NCBI GenBank assembly: GCA_037176905.1 | Contig: JBBBWG010030187.1 | Span: forward strand, 5,762-44,189 | Origin: Azolla pinnata | Lineage: Eukaryota > Streptophyta > Polypodiopsida > Salviniales > Salviniaceae | Direction: 5' to 3' | DNA: 38,428 bases | Shown here: positions 21,738-30,157 of the stretch, piece by piece | Layout of the letters: every line of letters starts with the position of its first letter | Numbering within the stretch: the first letter of the stretch is position 1 | Notes under the pieces: generated by a model | Databases searched by the model: none | Told to the model about the DNA's origin: nothing | The model's input: the letters and a program-made list of their open reading frames with translations, nothing else | Position numbers and translations under genes: made by a program

Positions 21738-24596
21738 TTACTTTACACAACCAGCCTCAGAGTACAAGTTGGACATCAGAACATACAATGCAGCATCTGA
21801 GGGATAAAACTGCAACGCACATCGGAACGTGAATTCGCCCATTTTTACATCCCCATGAGTCCTGCAGGAGCTCATCACACACAACCAGATGGCTTGGCTC
21901 GGCAGCATGGGCATCTTCGCAACGATGCTCTGGACACCTTTTAACAGGCCCGCCCTCCCGAGCATATCGATCAAAACTGCGTAATGCTTCATGTCAGGAA
22001 GAACCCCCCTTAACCCCTCAGCTACATGCTCGAAGCAGCGCACACCATCCTCGATGAGGCCAGAATGGCTGTACACAGTGAGAAGCGAGAGAAACGTGAT
22101 CTCATCGGGTTCCTTCCCTTCACAATGCATCTCCTCCAGGAGACGCATGCCCTCCGCACGATTTCCTTCATGCGCATGCCCTGCGATGCACGCGTTCCAC
22201 GACACTGTCAGATGATGACGGAGAGCATCGAACACGATCGTGGCATCCACAACATCTCCGGAATTGCCATAGGCGAATATGAGGGTGTTTGCGGTAGCAG
22301 AATTGTCGTCATGCCCAACACACACGATCCCGAAATGGACTTGCTTGCAAGTTTCCAAGCAGCCCTCGTTACCACATGCTTGCAGTACACACAGGAATGT
22401 GATGTCAGTGACAGCCATGTTTCTCTCTTGCATCCTCCCGTACAGCTCTAGGGCTTTGCTTCCCTGATCTTGCTCTACGTATGCAGACAGCAATGCATTC
22501 CAAGGCACAACATTGCTCATCGGCATGGCATCCAGCATGCTCTCGGCTTTGTCGATAACCCCACACTTCCCATACATACTTAAGAGCGTCGTTCTGACCC
22601 AGACATCTTTGTCAAACCCTTTCTCGCCGACGGCAGCATGCAACGAATGAGAAAGCTCCAGTACGAACTCCCTCGAACCCGAAGGGCTGCTTCCACGGGT
22701 TGTATCCGCGATCCCTGTGCATGCTTGAAGCAGAAGCACAAACGTCAACTGGTTTGGCTTCAACGCTTTCCCCGACATCTCAGAGTAGAATCTCAAGGCC
22801 TTGCTACTCTTGTTGTTATCGACATATGCAGAGATCATCGCATTGCATGCTACGATGTTATACTCCGGCAACCCAGTGAAAACACACTCAGCCTCCGCAA
22901 TGCTTCCACATTTCCCATACATGCTGACAAGGGTATTGTTGACAAACAAGTCGGAGCCACAGCCGTTCTTCCTTGCATCGGCATGCAATGCCCGCCCGAT
23001 CTGCAGGGCCACCGCTTTATTCGATCTTTCTCTGCAGTGAGAGAACCGTGCCGCTTCTTCTTCTTTCTCTGCTAGGATGCCGCACGCTTGGAAGAGGGTC
23101 AAGAACGTCAAGCGGTTCAGATGCTCCCTTTCCTTACACAACTGCCTATACAACAGCATGGCCTTGACAGGCTCTCGCTGGTCGATGTACGCCGAGAGCA
23201 TCGCATTCCATGTCACGGTTCCGCGCTTCGACGAGCCTTCGAACATGGCCTCGGCCCGAGGAAGGTTGCCACACCTACCAAACATAGTGAGCAAGCTGTT
23301 AGAAACGAAGGAGTTCGACAGGAAATCATCGCGCCGAGCTGCAGCATCTTCGTGTAGCGCCTCGCCGATGCGGAGCGGGATCGTCTTGCTCGACCCGGAC
23401 TCCATAACCAGCTCTTCTTCTCGCTCGGCCAGAATGCCACAAGCTCGAAGCGCAATCACCATGCTCTGCGGGTTGGGTTGCGTTCCATCCTTCTGCATTC
23501 GGCTGTAAAGCTGCAAGGCCTTCTTGGCTTCGCTCGCTTCTACGTACGCCGAGAGCATGGCATTCCATGACACGACATCGCGTCGATCCAAGGAGACAAA
23601 GGCATGCTCTGCCTCGATGAGGCTCCCACACTTCCCATACATGGTCAGCAGCGTGCTTCGCACATAGGCATCGGAGCTCAATCCTTTCCTCCGTGCATCG
23701 GCATGTAGAGCTCGGCCCATCTCCAGCGCCGAGGCTCGAGATGCTTCTTCTCCTCCTTCTCCTTCTTCTTCTTCTTCTTCTTCTTTGTCCCTCTTTGCAA
23801 GGCCAGCGCAAGCTTGAAGTGCATTGACGAAAGAGATATGGTCAGGGCTACTCACCTGTTCCTCCTCCTCCTCCTCCTCCACAAGCTGCCTGAAGAGCCG
23901 TAGAGCCTTCTCATACTGGCAGTGCTCGATGTACACCGATAGCATCGCATTCCACGAGACGACATCGAGGCCGCGGCGGAGGGCGGGAAGGAGCAGCTGC
24001 GAGAACACTCGCTCCGCATCTTCGCTGCTCCCGCACTTGCCGTAGACGCGAACGAGGGTGTTGCCCAAGAACCCCGAGACGGGGGCATCGATGCAGGCGG
24101 CCGCGAGGCCATGGAGTTCCCTGCACAACTCCAGATCTCGCAGGCTCCCGCACGCCTTGAGCAGGGACACAAAGACGGATCGATCTGGGCGTAGGCCGTG
24201 GGCGAGCATCTGCCGGTATGCGTCGAGGGCATCTTCACCTCTGCCCATTCCGGCATAGCCGGAGATCAAGGAGGCCCAGGCTTCGACGCTGCTGCTTTGG
24301 TGCGAGGTCTGCTGAAGCAGGAAGTGGGCATCATGGAGGGCACCATACCTGGCGAGGTCGATGATCAGGAGCGGACCCAGAGGACCGTTGAGGCTGCTGC
24401 TGGAAGACTGCATTTCCATAGCCATGTGGGCATGAAGAAGGAGGCGGGCCTCGCACAGGGATCCAGGCCTGCGCGATGCCGTGAGAAGACGCCTGCCCTC
24501 CTCGCCTTGCTGGGAACAAGAAGCCCATCTCCATCGCTGCTGCATCTTCCCCGTCTCGACCTCCCGAGCAAATGCCATGGAGACGATCCTCGGCAT
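21738..24596 (-). CDS. Long PLS-class pentatricopeptide repeat protein with acidic insertions
   Basis: Intronless minus-strand frame, 952 residues from the first in-frame ATG (MPRIVSMAF at 24596). Six or more P-L-S triplets are visible, marked by S-motif cores VYGKCGSSEDAERVF, MYGKCGSLIEAEHAF, MFGRCGNLPRAEAMF, MYGKCGSIAEAECVF and MYGKCGVIDKAESML. They are followed by a terminal triplet with DMLGRAGLLKG and an E1-like IWLCVMSSCRTHGDVKMGEF. The protein stops in early E2 (LMSNLYSEAGCVK), with no E+ or DYW domain. Predicted role is sequence-specific organellar RNA binding. Unusual are Glu runs (about residues 240 and 273) and 15-30-residue insertions that lengthen L-motif regions, for example ILAEREEELVMESGSS. 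Some Glu runs come from GAA/GAG microsatellites. The Arg/Gln-rich N-terminus before the first repeat could serve as a transit peptide. Confidence 0.9.
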   Translation of the reverse strand: MPRIVSMAFAREVETGKMQQRWRWASCSQQGEEGRRLLTASRRPGSLCEARLLLHAHMAMEMQSSSSSLNGPLGPLLIIDLARYGALHDAHFLLQQTSHQSSSVEAWASLISGYAGMGRGEDALDAYRQMLAHGLRPDRSVFVSLLKACGSLRDLELCRELHGLAAACIDAPVSGFLGNTLVRVYGKCGSSEDAERVFSQLLLPALRRGLDVVSWNAMLSVYIEHCQYEKALRLFRQLVEEEEEEEQVSSPDHISFVNALQACAGLAKRDKEEEEEEEGEGGEEASRASALEMGRALHADARRKGLSSDAYVRSTLLTMYGKCGSLIEAEHAFVSLDRRDVVSWNAMLSAYVEASEAKKALQLYSRMQKDGTQPNPQSMVIALRACGILAEREEELVMESGSSKTIPLRIGEALHEDAAARRDDFLSNSFVSNSLLTMFGRCGNLPRAEAMFEGSSKRGTVTWNAMLSAYIDQREPVKAMLLYRQLCKEREHLNRLTFLTLFQACGILAEKEEEAARFSHCRERSNKAVALQIGRALHADARKNGCGSDLFVNNTLVSMYGKCGSIAEAECVFTGLPEYNIVACNAMISAYVDNNKSSKALRFYSEMSGKALKPNQLTFVLLLQACTGIADTTRGSSPSGSREFVLELSHSLHAAVGEKGFDKDVWVRTTLLSMYGKCGVIDKAESMLDAMPMSNVVPWNALLSAYVEQDQGSKALELYGRMQERNMAVTDITFLCVLQACGNEGCLETCKQVHFGIVCVGHDDNSATANTLIFAYGNSGDVVDATIVFDALRHHLTVSWNACIAGHAHEGNRAEGMRLLEEMHCEGKEPDEITFLSLLTVYSHSGLIEDGVRCFEHVAEGLRGVLPDMKHYAVLIDMLGRAGLLKGVQSIVAKMPMLPSQAIWLCVMSSCRTHGDVKMGEFTFRCALQFYPSDAALYVLMSNLYSEAGCVK

Positions 24597-24676
24597 CGGC
24601 AACAACGAGAGGAAGAAGCACCATAGCTGCAGCTACGCTGCAGATGCTCGTGATTCTGATGCTGATTGTGGAGGTG

Positions 24677-24800
24677 CTCCATGAAAATCCCTGGAACACA
24701 CACAGCTATGCTGATGATGGTGATGGTGGAAGCATGCACTCCATGGAAATTCCATGGAATTCACAGCTATGATGATGATGGTAGTGGTGATGGTGATGGT
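24677..24800. repeat. About 62-bp direct duplication at the edge of the TGATGG array
   Basis: Copies start at 24677 and 24739 with CTCCATGRAAATYCC, continue through a CACAGCTATG block and run into GATGATGG units. It lies just upstream (in PPR2 orientation) of the PPR2 start codon and joins directly to the microsatellite. Confidence 0.8.
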
Positions 24801-25181
24801 GATCGTGGGGCTGGTGGTGATGGTGATGACGGTGATGATGGTGATGCTCGTGATGGTGGTGAGGCTCGTGGTGATGGTGATGCTGATGGTGATGGTGATG
24901 ATGGTGATGCTAATGGTGATGGTGATGATGGTGATAATGGCGATGATGGTGATGCTAATGGTGATGGTGACGATGGTGATGCTGATGGTGATGGTGGTGA
25001 TGATGGTGCTTGTGGTTGATGGTGCTGGTGATGATGGTGATGTTGATGATGCTGGTGATGTTGGTGATGATGGTGGTTGATGGTGGTGATGGTGATGGTG
25101 ATGGTGAGATGATGATGCTGGTGATGATGGTGCTGGTGGCGATGGTGATGCTAGTGGTGATGATGATGATGGTGATGGAGG
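24769..25181 (+). repeat. (TGATGG)n-type microsatellite, about 410 bp
   Basis: A long imperfect array of TGATGG, TGGTGA and GATGAT units on the plus strand. Multiple overlapping frames stay open through it (Gly-Asp, Met-Val and His/Ile-Thr peptides), which are repeat artefacts and not genes. It sits between the PPR2 start region and the thioesterase promoter. Confidence 0.95.
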
Positions 25182-25189
25182 TCTGTCGG

Positions 25190-25927
25190 GAATCCATGTT
25201 ACACAAGAAAGAGATGATCTTAGATCTGTGCCTCCCTGATGCTCCATGAATAACCAAAGTTTCGGCACGCCGAGTTGAATGAACATCATTGATTGCCCGA
25301 CTCATGACAAGCAGCAAATGAACAAACACAGATTGATTGCAAGGATGAAGCCAAAAGACTTGCATCGAAACTCTGCCCGAAAACATCTCTGCAGCGTAAA
25401 GCTCGAAAAGATCGATCTGCAGCTGTTGAAGACCTGATTTCACTGCAATCAATGAATGCTAAGATTGAGATCATTGGGTTGGGTTGACAGAAAGACCACG
25501 AACATGCTTCCATCCGACTCTATCCAGCAAATCACACCCAAACATCATCTCATCTCTGCTCAGCTTCAAAGCATGTATGTGTATTAAGTTGTATCACAAG
25601 CACCATTAGCGACATGAAATATAAGACCGGAATTTGATGTTACAGATCCGAAGAAAGAGAGTCTAACCTCACTGATGGACTCAACTTCCTCGGGCTCATA
25701 GACCAACATAGCCATTACAAACGCGGATATTCAGCATCTGGATCCTTCACACTTATGTAAGAGATTCGGGACGTTCCCATCGTTTATGACGCTCATAAAC
25801 ATTCATTAACTTAAGTGCCGCTAAGGAGAGCAGGATTTCGAAGCAACAACGGCCAGAATGTAGTGGAATCGCAGAGCTGCTGGTTGGCAGGGGATCGAGG
25901 TCACAAAACAAGCCCCATTGTGAGCCT
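25190..25927. other. Spacer upstream of the thioesterase gene
   Basis: No convincing gene; short chance frames only. It is expected to carry the promoter of the DHNA-CoA thioesterase, but no clear TATA element was identified. Confidence 0.4.
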
Positions 25928-26046
25928 TAAACCCTAACCCTAAACCTAATCCCAACTCTAACCCTAACCCTAACCCTAAACCTAAACCTAACCCTAACCC
26001 TAAGCCTGAAACCATTAAAACCTTGGCAGGCAACCCTAAACCCTAA
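25928..26046 (-). repeat. Degenerate CCCTAA telomere-like block with two telo-box motifs
   Basis: CCCTAA hexamers on the plus strand with CCTAAA and other variants span 25928-26006, then a second short piece at 26032-26046. Both pieces contain the telo-box AAACCCTAA, a known promoter element in plants. The block ends about 70 bp before the thioesterase start codon. Its orientation is opposite to the TTAGGG blocks at 18.6-19.0 kb. Confidence 0.9.
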
Positions 26047-26062
26047 TCTCAACATTATTGCC

Positions 26063-26110
26063 ACCTTCTTCTTCTTCTTCTTCTTCTTTCTTTCTTTCTT
26101 TCTTTCTTTG
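26063..26110 (+). promoter_or_regulatory. (CTT)n(CTTT)n polypyrimidine leader of the thioesterase gene
   Basis: A run of CTT triplets followed by TTTC tetranucleotides ends six bases before the ATG at 26116. Similar CT-rich tracts precede the G-beta and MYB start codons. I infer a transcribed 5' leader. Confidence 0.6.
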
Positions 26111-26115
26111 TTTCA

Positions 26116-28182
26116 ATGGGATCTGCAGAGCTGGAGCCATGGGAGGAGCCCCTGAAATACATCGGGTTCAGAATGGAGCGGATGGATCCCCTCTGTGTTC
26201 AAGGTCGCTTCATTGTCAGTGCTAAATCATGCCAGGTATTCTCTGTTCTTCGGTTACCCTAGACCTTTCTTCTGCTTTTTCTTTTTTGTAATTTTGTTCT
26301 TTGTCAATCTGTGGACAAGAAGATTCACACCAACTTCTCGGTAATATTCTCTCCCCCCCCCCTTTTGTGTAGAATCATCGGAAAGCAACTACTTAGGTGC
26401 AGAGCAGAACATAGGATTTGATTTGAAGAAGAATAAAATTCTGGGCTCCTGCTTTCATGGTAGATTGAGAGAGGAAGGAAGATGGATACGGAAAAATACC
26501 AATCTCACCATGAGCTTGAAGACCCAGAACACTATGATACACCTCATGTCGTCGTTAGGCTCACAGACATACACGAAGAAGGGGTTTTGTGGATTGCTAC
26601 AGAAATTTAAACGTCTCATGTGCCCCTAGCATTTGATGGACTTGCCCACAAAGAAACCCTCATCTCTTACCATTTCTGCAGATTAACACAAAGAAACATG
26701 AGTATACTCATATGATTTTCACCAATGTTCTCCGAGGCAAAGAACACCACAAGTGGGCTTGTGAACGCATTATGCTTGGCTTACTTTTCAGAGGGGCGAG
26801 AGAAACTGAGTTCAAAGCGCCAATGCCTCACTGGCTTTTTGAAAATCAAGAGAAGAAATCTTCTGCCTTTTTTGCATTTTACAAACCTACAAAAAAGAGG
26901 AACGTCATCATTATACGCTGACATTTTTCATATCAACAGTAAAAAACATGGATTTTGAAATTGCCCAACTGTGTTTTCAAGACTTACCAGAATATCTTCA
27001 AAAGCTCTTCAGGACCCCTTGAGTTAAACAAGGATTGAGCTCAATTCATCTGATTCTAATTGGGATCACCTTACGAGATAAGGTTACTCCTAAATAGGTG
27101 ATTAAGATGTCAAGTCGGTAATCAGCCTATCAATCACAAGTGCATTAATCTAAATATTGAGGACTGCATCCCCTAACTATGGGTAAAGCTGTGATGCTTA
27201 ATAAGCCTAAATAAACTGGTACTTTCAAATATAGAACTAGGACCATCATTTTACACTTAAGGTTCGGTGCCATGCTTTAAAGTCCCATTGAAATAAGCTT
27301 TACCACAGTAATCTCATGCATATTCTTTTCTTCTTGTTTCTTATATATGTATTAAATTAGATTGCTTTTCACAGTCATGTTTGCTTAACCTGTGATGGTT
27401 ACACAATACAAAATATTTCTTTTGTTGTATGGTTTAGCCATTTGTTAAGTATTGCAGTAGACCGTTCCTTTTTAGACTTGAACCCATAACCTTAAAAAGC
27501 TGCCAAAATCAAATCATCGCTGCATCATCCTGTTGTTTTTAAATCTATCTCTGTAGCCATTTGGAGTGCTACACGGAGGAGTTTCGGCCTTAATTGCAGA
27601 AGCTCTAGCAAGTGCAGGTGCTGTTATTGCTTCAGGTTATGGGCGTGCTGCTGGTATCCAGCTTACAATTAATCACTTAAAACCAGCACCCATAGGAGCG
27701 GAAGTATCCGTATCAGCAAAACCCGTCCATACTGGCAACCGATTGCATGTAATGAAAACTTCCCTCCAGTTCTCACCTTTATTTTGATTAGATAAAGCAT
27801 CAAAGTACCCTTCCATTAAAAATGTTGAATATCTACTAGAGTACTTCTAGTTTTTTCAGATATCCATTTGATGAAGGACTGAGTTTTAACTGCTATAGAT
27901 AGCGGGTGATATCTGTTATGAATCGAATGCAGGGATGATAAATTCTCAAGATGGGGGGGACCAGTTATAAAATATTAACAGGGTATTTGCTTGGCCATTT
28001 GAATTGTGCAGGTATGGGATGTGACATTTGTAAAGATTGATAAACCTTTATCGAAAGACTTACAAGCAGTTTCAGATGAAGGTGTGCTAATTGCTGTCTC
28101 GAGAGTAACTCTGATGGTTAATGTGTCAGAGGAAGTTTTGGATACTAAATACAAAAACCAGAAGATTAATTCTAGACTATGA
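26116..28182 (+). CDS. DHNAT1: 1,4-dihydroxy-2-naphthoyl-CoA thioesterase, hotdog fold, peroxisomal
   Basis: Predicted 160 residues from exons 26116-26235, 27557-27748 and 28012-28182; introns of 1321 and 263 bp are GT-AG and all junctions are in phase 0. The enzyme family hydrolyses DHNA-CoA in peroxisomes during phylloquinone (vitamin K1) synthesis. Exon 2 carries the hotdog core PFGVLHGGVSALIAEALASA, including the conserved His of LHGG and the Glu of IAE expected at the active site, then AAGIQLTINHLKPAPIG, closely like plant DHNAT (RVAGIQLSINHLK). Exon 3 starts VWDV and ends INSRL; SRL is a canonical peroxisome targeting signal 1. Length matches plant DHNAT proteins (about 155-160). A second product-level possibility is a related acyl-CoA thioesterase of the same fold. 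The start is the first ATG after a CT-rich leader, with normal spacing to GFRMERMDP. Confidence 0.92.
26236..27556 (+). other. Thioesterase intron 1
   Basis: Intron of 1321 bp. It includes small open frames (26423-26629 and 26725-26958) without recognisable motifs and an AT-rich 3' half. Nothing else is supported. Confidence 0.7.
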
Positions 28183-30157
28183 AGCCCCTTTACAAACAGA
28201 AATAAAGTTCATGAAGCTCCTTTCTTGCAATCAAGTAAGAAGTTGTACCAAGAAGGCTGAATTAATATGGCGTTTAGTTTGTACTGTACCAGACCTTGCA
28301 ATTTAACCAAAGATTGTGTGGCCCATATATGCTGGGACAACAGTGTATTCTTAGCGTCCATGGGATATGGTCTGCAATATGGTAACAATTCAATGGATAG
28401 CTTCGTCATCACAAGTGGATTTTCATTGGCCATCGTCTTAAAAATGGTAGTATGTATAGTGTCTCAAAAGATGCATGTGCAGAAGCACATGTCATGATGT
28501 GCTTTGCACCAGCTCATCGAGTATTGAATCATTGGTTCATGGCCAACAATATAGCTGTGCTGGATATTCACTTGTATGTGATGCTTGGCAGCTAGTGATT
28601 TGGACATCGATCATGCAGATGTGAGAGGTGATGTATCGAACTCTTTTTAAAAGTATGGAAAGAAACAAATGGACCATAAAATGGCCACCATAATTCAAAC
28701 GCAAGTTGCAACAACTTTGAACCACCTTTGAGCATCATGCATCTCTCTCCAATTGGCATTAACATTGACATTATTGAAGGGATACATATTTGTACTTTTG
28801 GATAGCACTTTTTCTGAACATGTTAAAAGGAGAGTACGTGGATTTCAAATCTTTCCTTTCATTCATGAGTCACCACTTTCTGTTATAATTTGTGATTTCA
28901 AAGTATAGTCATGAAGAAATCAGCAACATATTTCCACCATTAGAATGGAGCCTCCAATGCATTTCTCAGTGGTAATTGGTGATCTGTAAGCGTTACCTAG
29001 ATTAAATCTCCTGATCCAGAATATGTATATAGCACCTCGCAGAGTTTCTATCGTTGTATTTAGATATAGATATAGATATATCTTTCTATATGAAGCCAAA
29101 AATGCATCAAGTATCCTGCAGACAGTTATAAATACTCGGTGCTGCACATCATCATAGACAATATTATAAAGCTACAAATGCTTCTGGTACTATATAACAC
29201 AAAATGGATCAAGGGTGCCAATCCCTGCAGACAGTTATAAATACTTAGAGCACTGTGTCTGATGATGCATCACTTTTTGGCATTATACAGTACCTTGCAA
29301 AAAACGATGACAATTCAATAGGGGTAAGGAGAACTCATCAACGCCCGACATCCCCTGTGAAATCAGTTCAAATACTTCTCACGTTTTTGGAAGCATCATA
29401 CATAGCTAACTAAAACAGCACATCTTTCTACAGCAATCATGCTTTCTAGTCTTTGACTCCAAAATTTGGTCAAGCTGCATGATGCTTTCCAACCGCTTGT
29501 TGTCAATATCTTTCCAGAATAGTACATAATTTCGTCAATGCACGCACAATTGCCACAGTTCTTCCTCTGCACCCAACCATCCATGTTCCAATAATACACT
29601 GAAGTCATTGCTGACAAACATCTAGTGACACAATGTTTTCTACAATGGCATTTGCTTTAAAACCGCGGTTGTGAAACTTCTTTGAATGCAATCCCTACTG
29701 GCACATAATATATACTGCATGAGCAAAAGCTTCCTCATCTGCAACATTCCAGGGTTTTGCAGTCCTGCTCTGCAGCCCCACACACATGGCATATCTACCA
29801 ACCAAGTCACAACACATCTCGCAACAAGTGACATAACTTCAATTTGAGGAAGTTATTGATTCGCTTCCTCGTGTTCTCTCTCATTCATCACTTTGCGATG
29901 TTTCACATGGCAATTTCAATCTTTGTCGTTTTTATTTCCAAGAGCACAATTAACCAGTTTTCCATAGGTCAATCCTTCTGAGCACGTGAACATAATCCCC
30001 CGCACAGTGTGGATGTACTATAACTGCACCTTTGATGTCAAAATCTTTTATCATAGAAGCAGTTTGAGTTCTTGCTTCAAATTCTGATGGAGCACTTAAT
30101 ACAAATTTCATGGAATCTGCTTCTATGCAGTGGAATGAATATTTCATTGACGGTCAA
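28183..30157. other. Convergent spacer between thioesterase and PPR3
   Basis: Both flanking genes end into this 2-kb spacer. Short frames occur on both strands (for example minus 29950-30147, 65 residues), but none is recognised. A diverged tandem duplication lies at about 29105-29290 and a GATATA run at about 29059-29082. Confidence 0.4.
29105..29290. repeat. About 109-bp diverged tandem duplication
   Basis: The 22-bp phrase CCTGCAGACAGTTATAAATA plus CT occurs at 29115 and 29224, flanked on the left in both copies by an AATGSATCAAG-like segment. The rest of the units is poorly conserved. Confidence 0.6.

Noticed and set aside
24633-25289. Long Gly-Asp, Met-Val, His and Ile-Thr frames across the TGATGG array
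   Set aside because: All are produced by the triplet-phased microsatellite; no non-repetitive domain is attached.
29950-30147. 65-residue minus frame just after the PPR3 stop as a possible continuation (DYW or E+)
   Set aside because: It has none of the E+ or DYW signature residues (no PG.SWIE, no HSE zinc motif), so it is probably 3' untranslated sequence.
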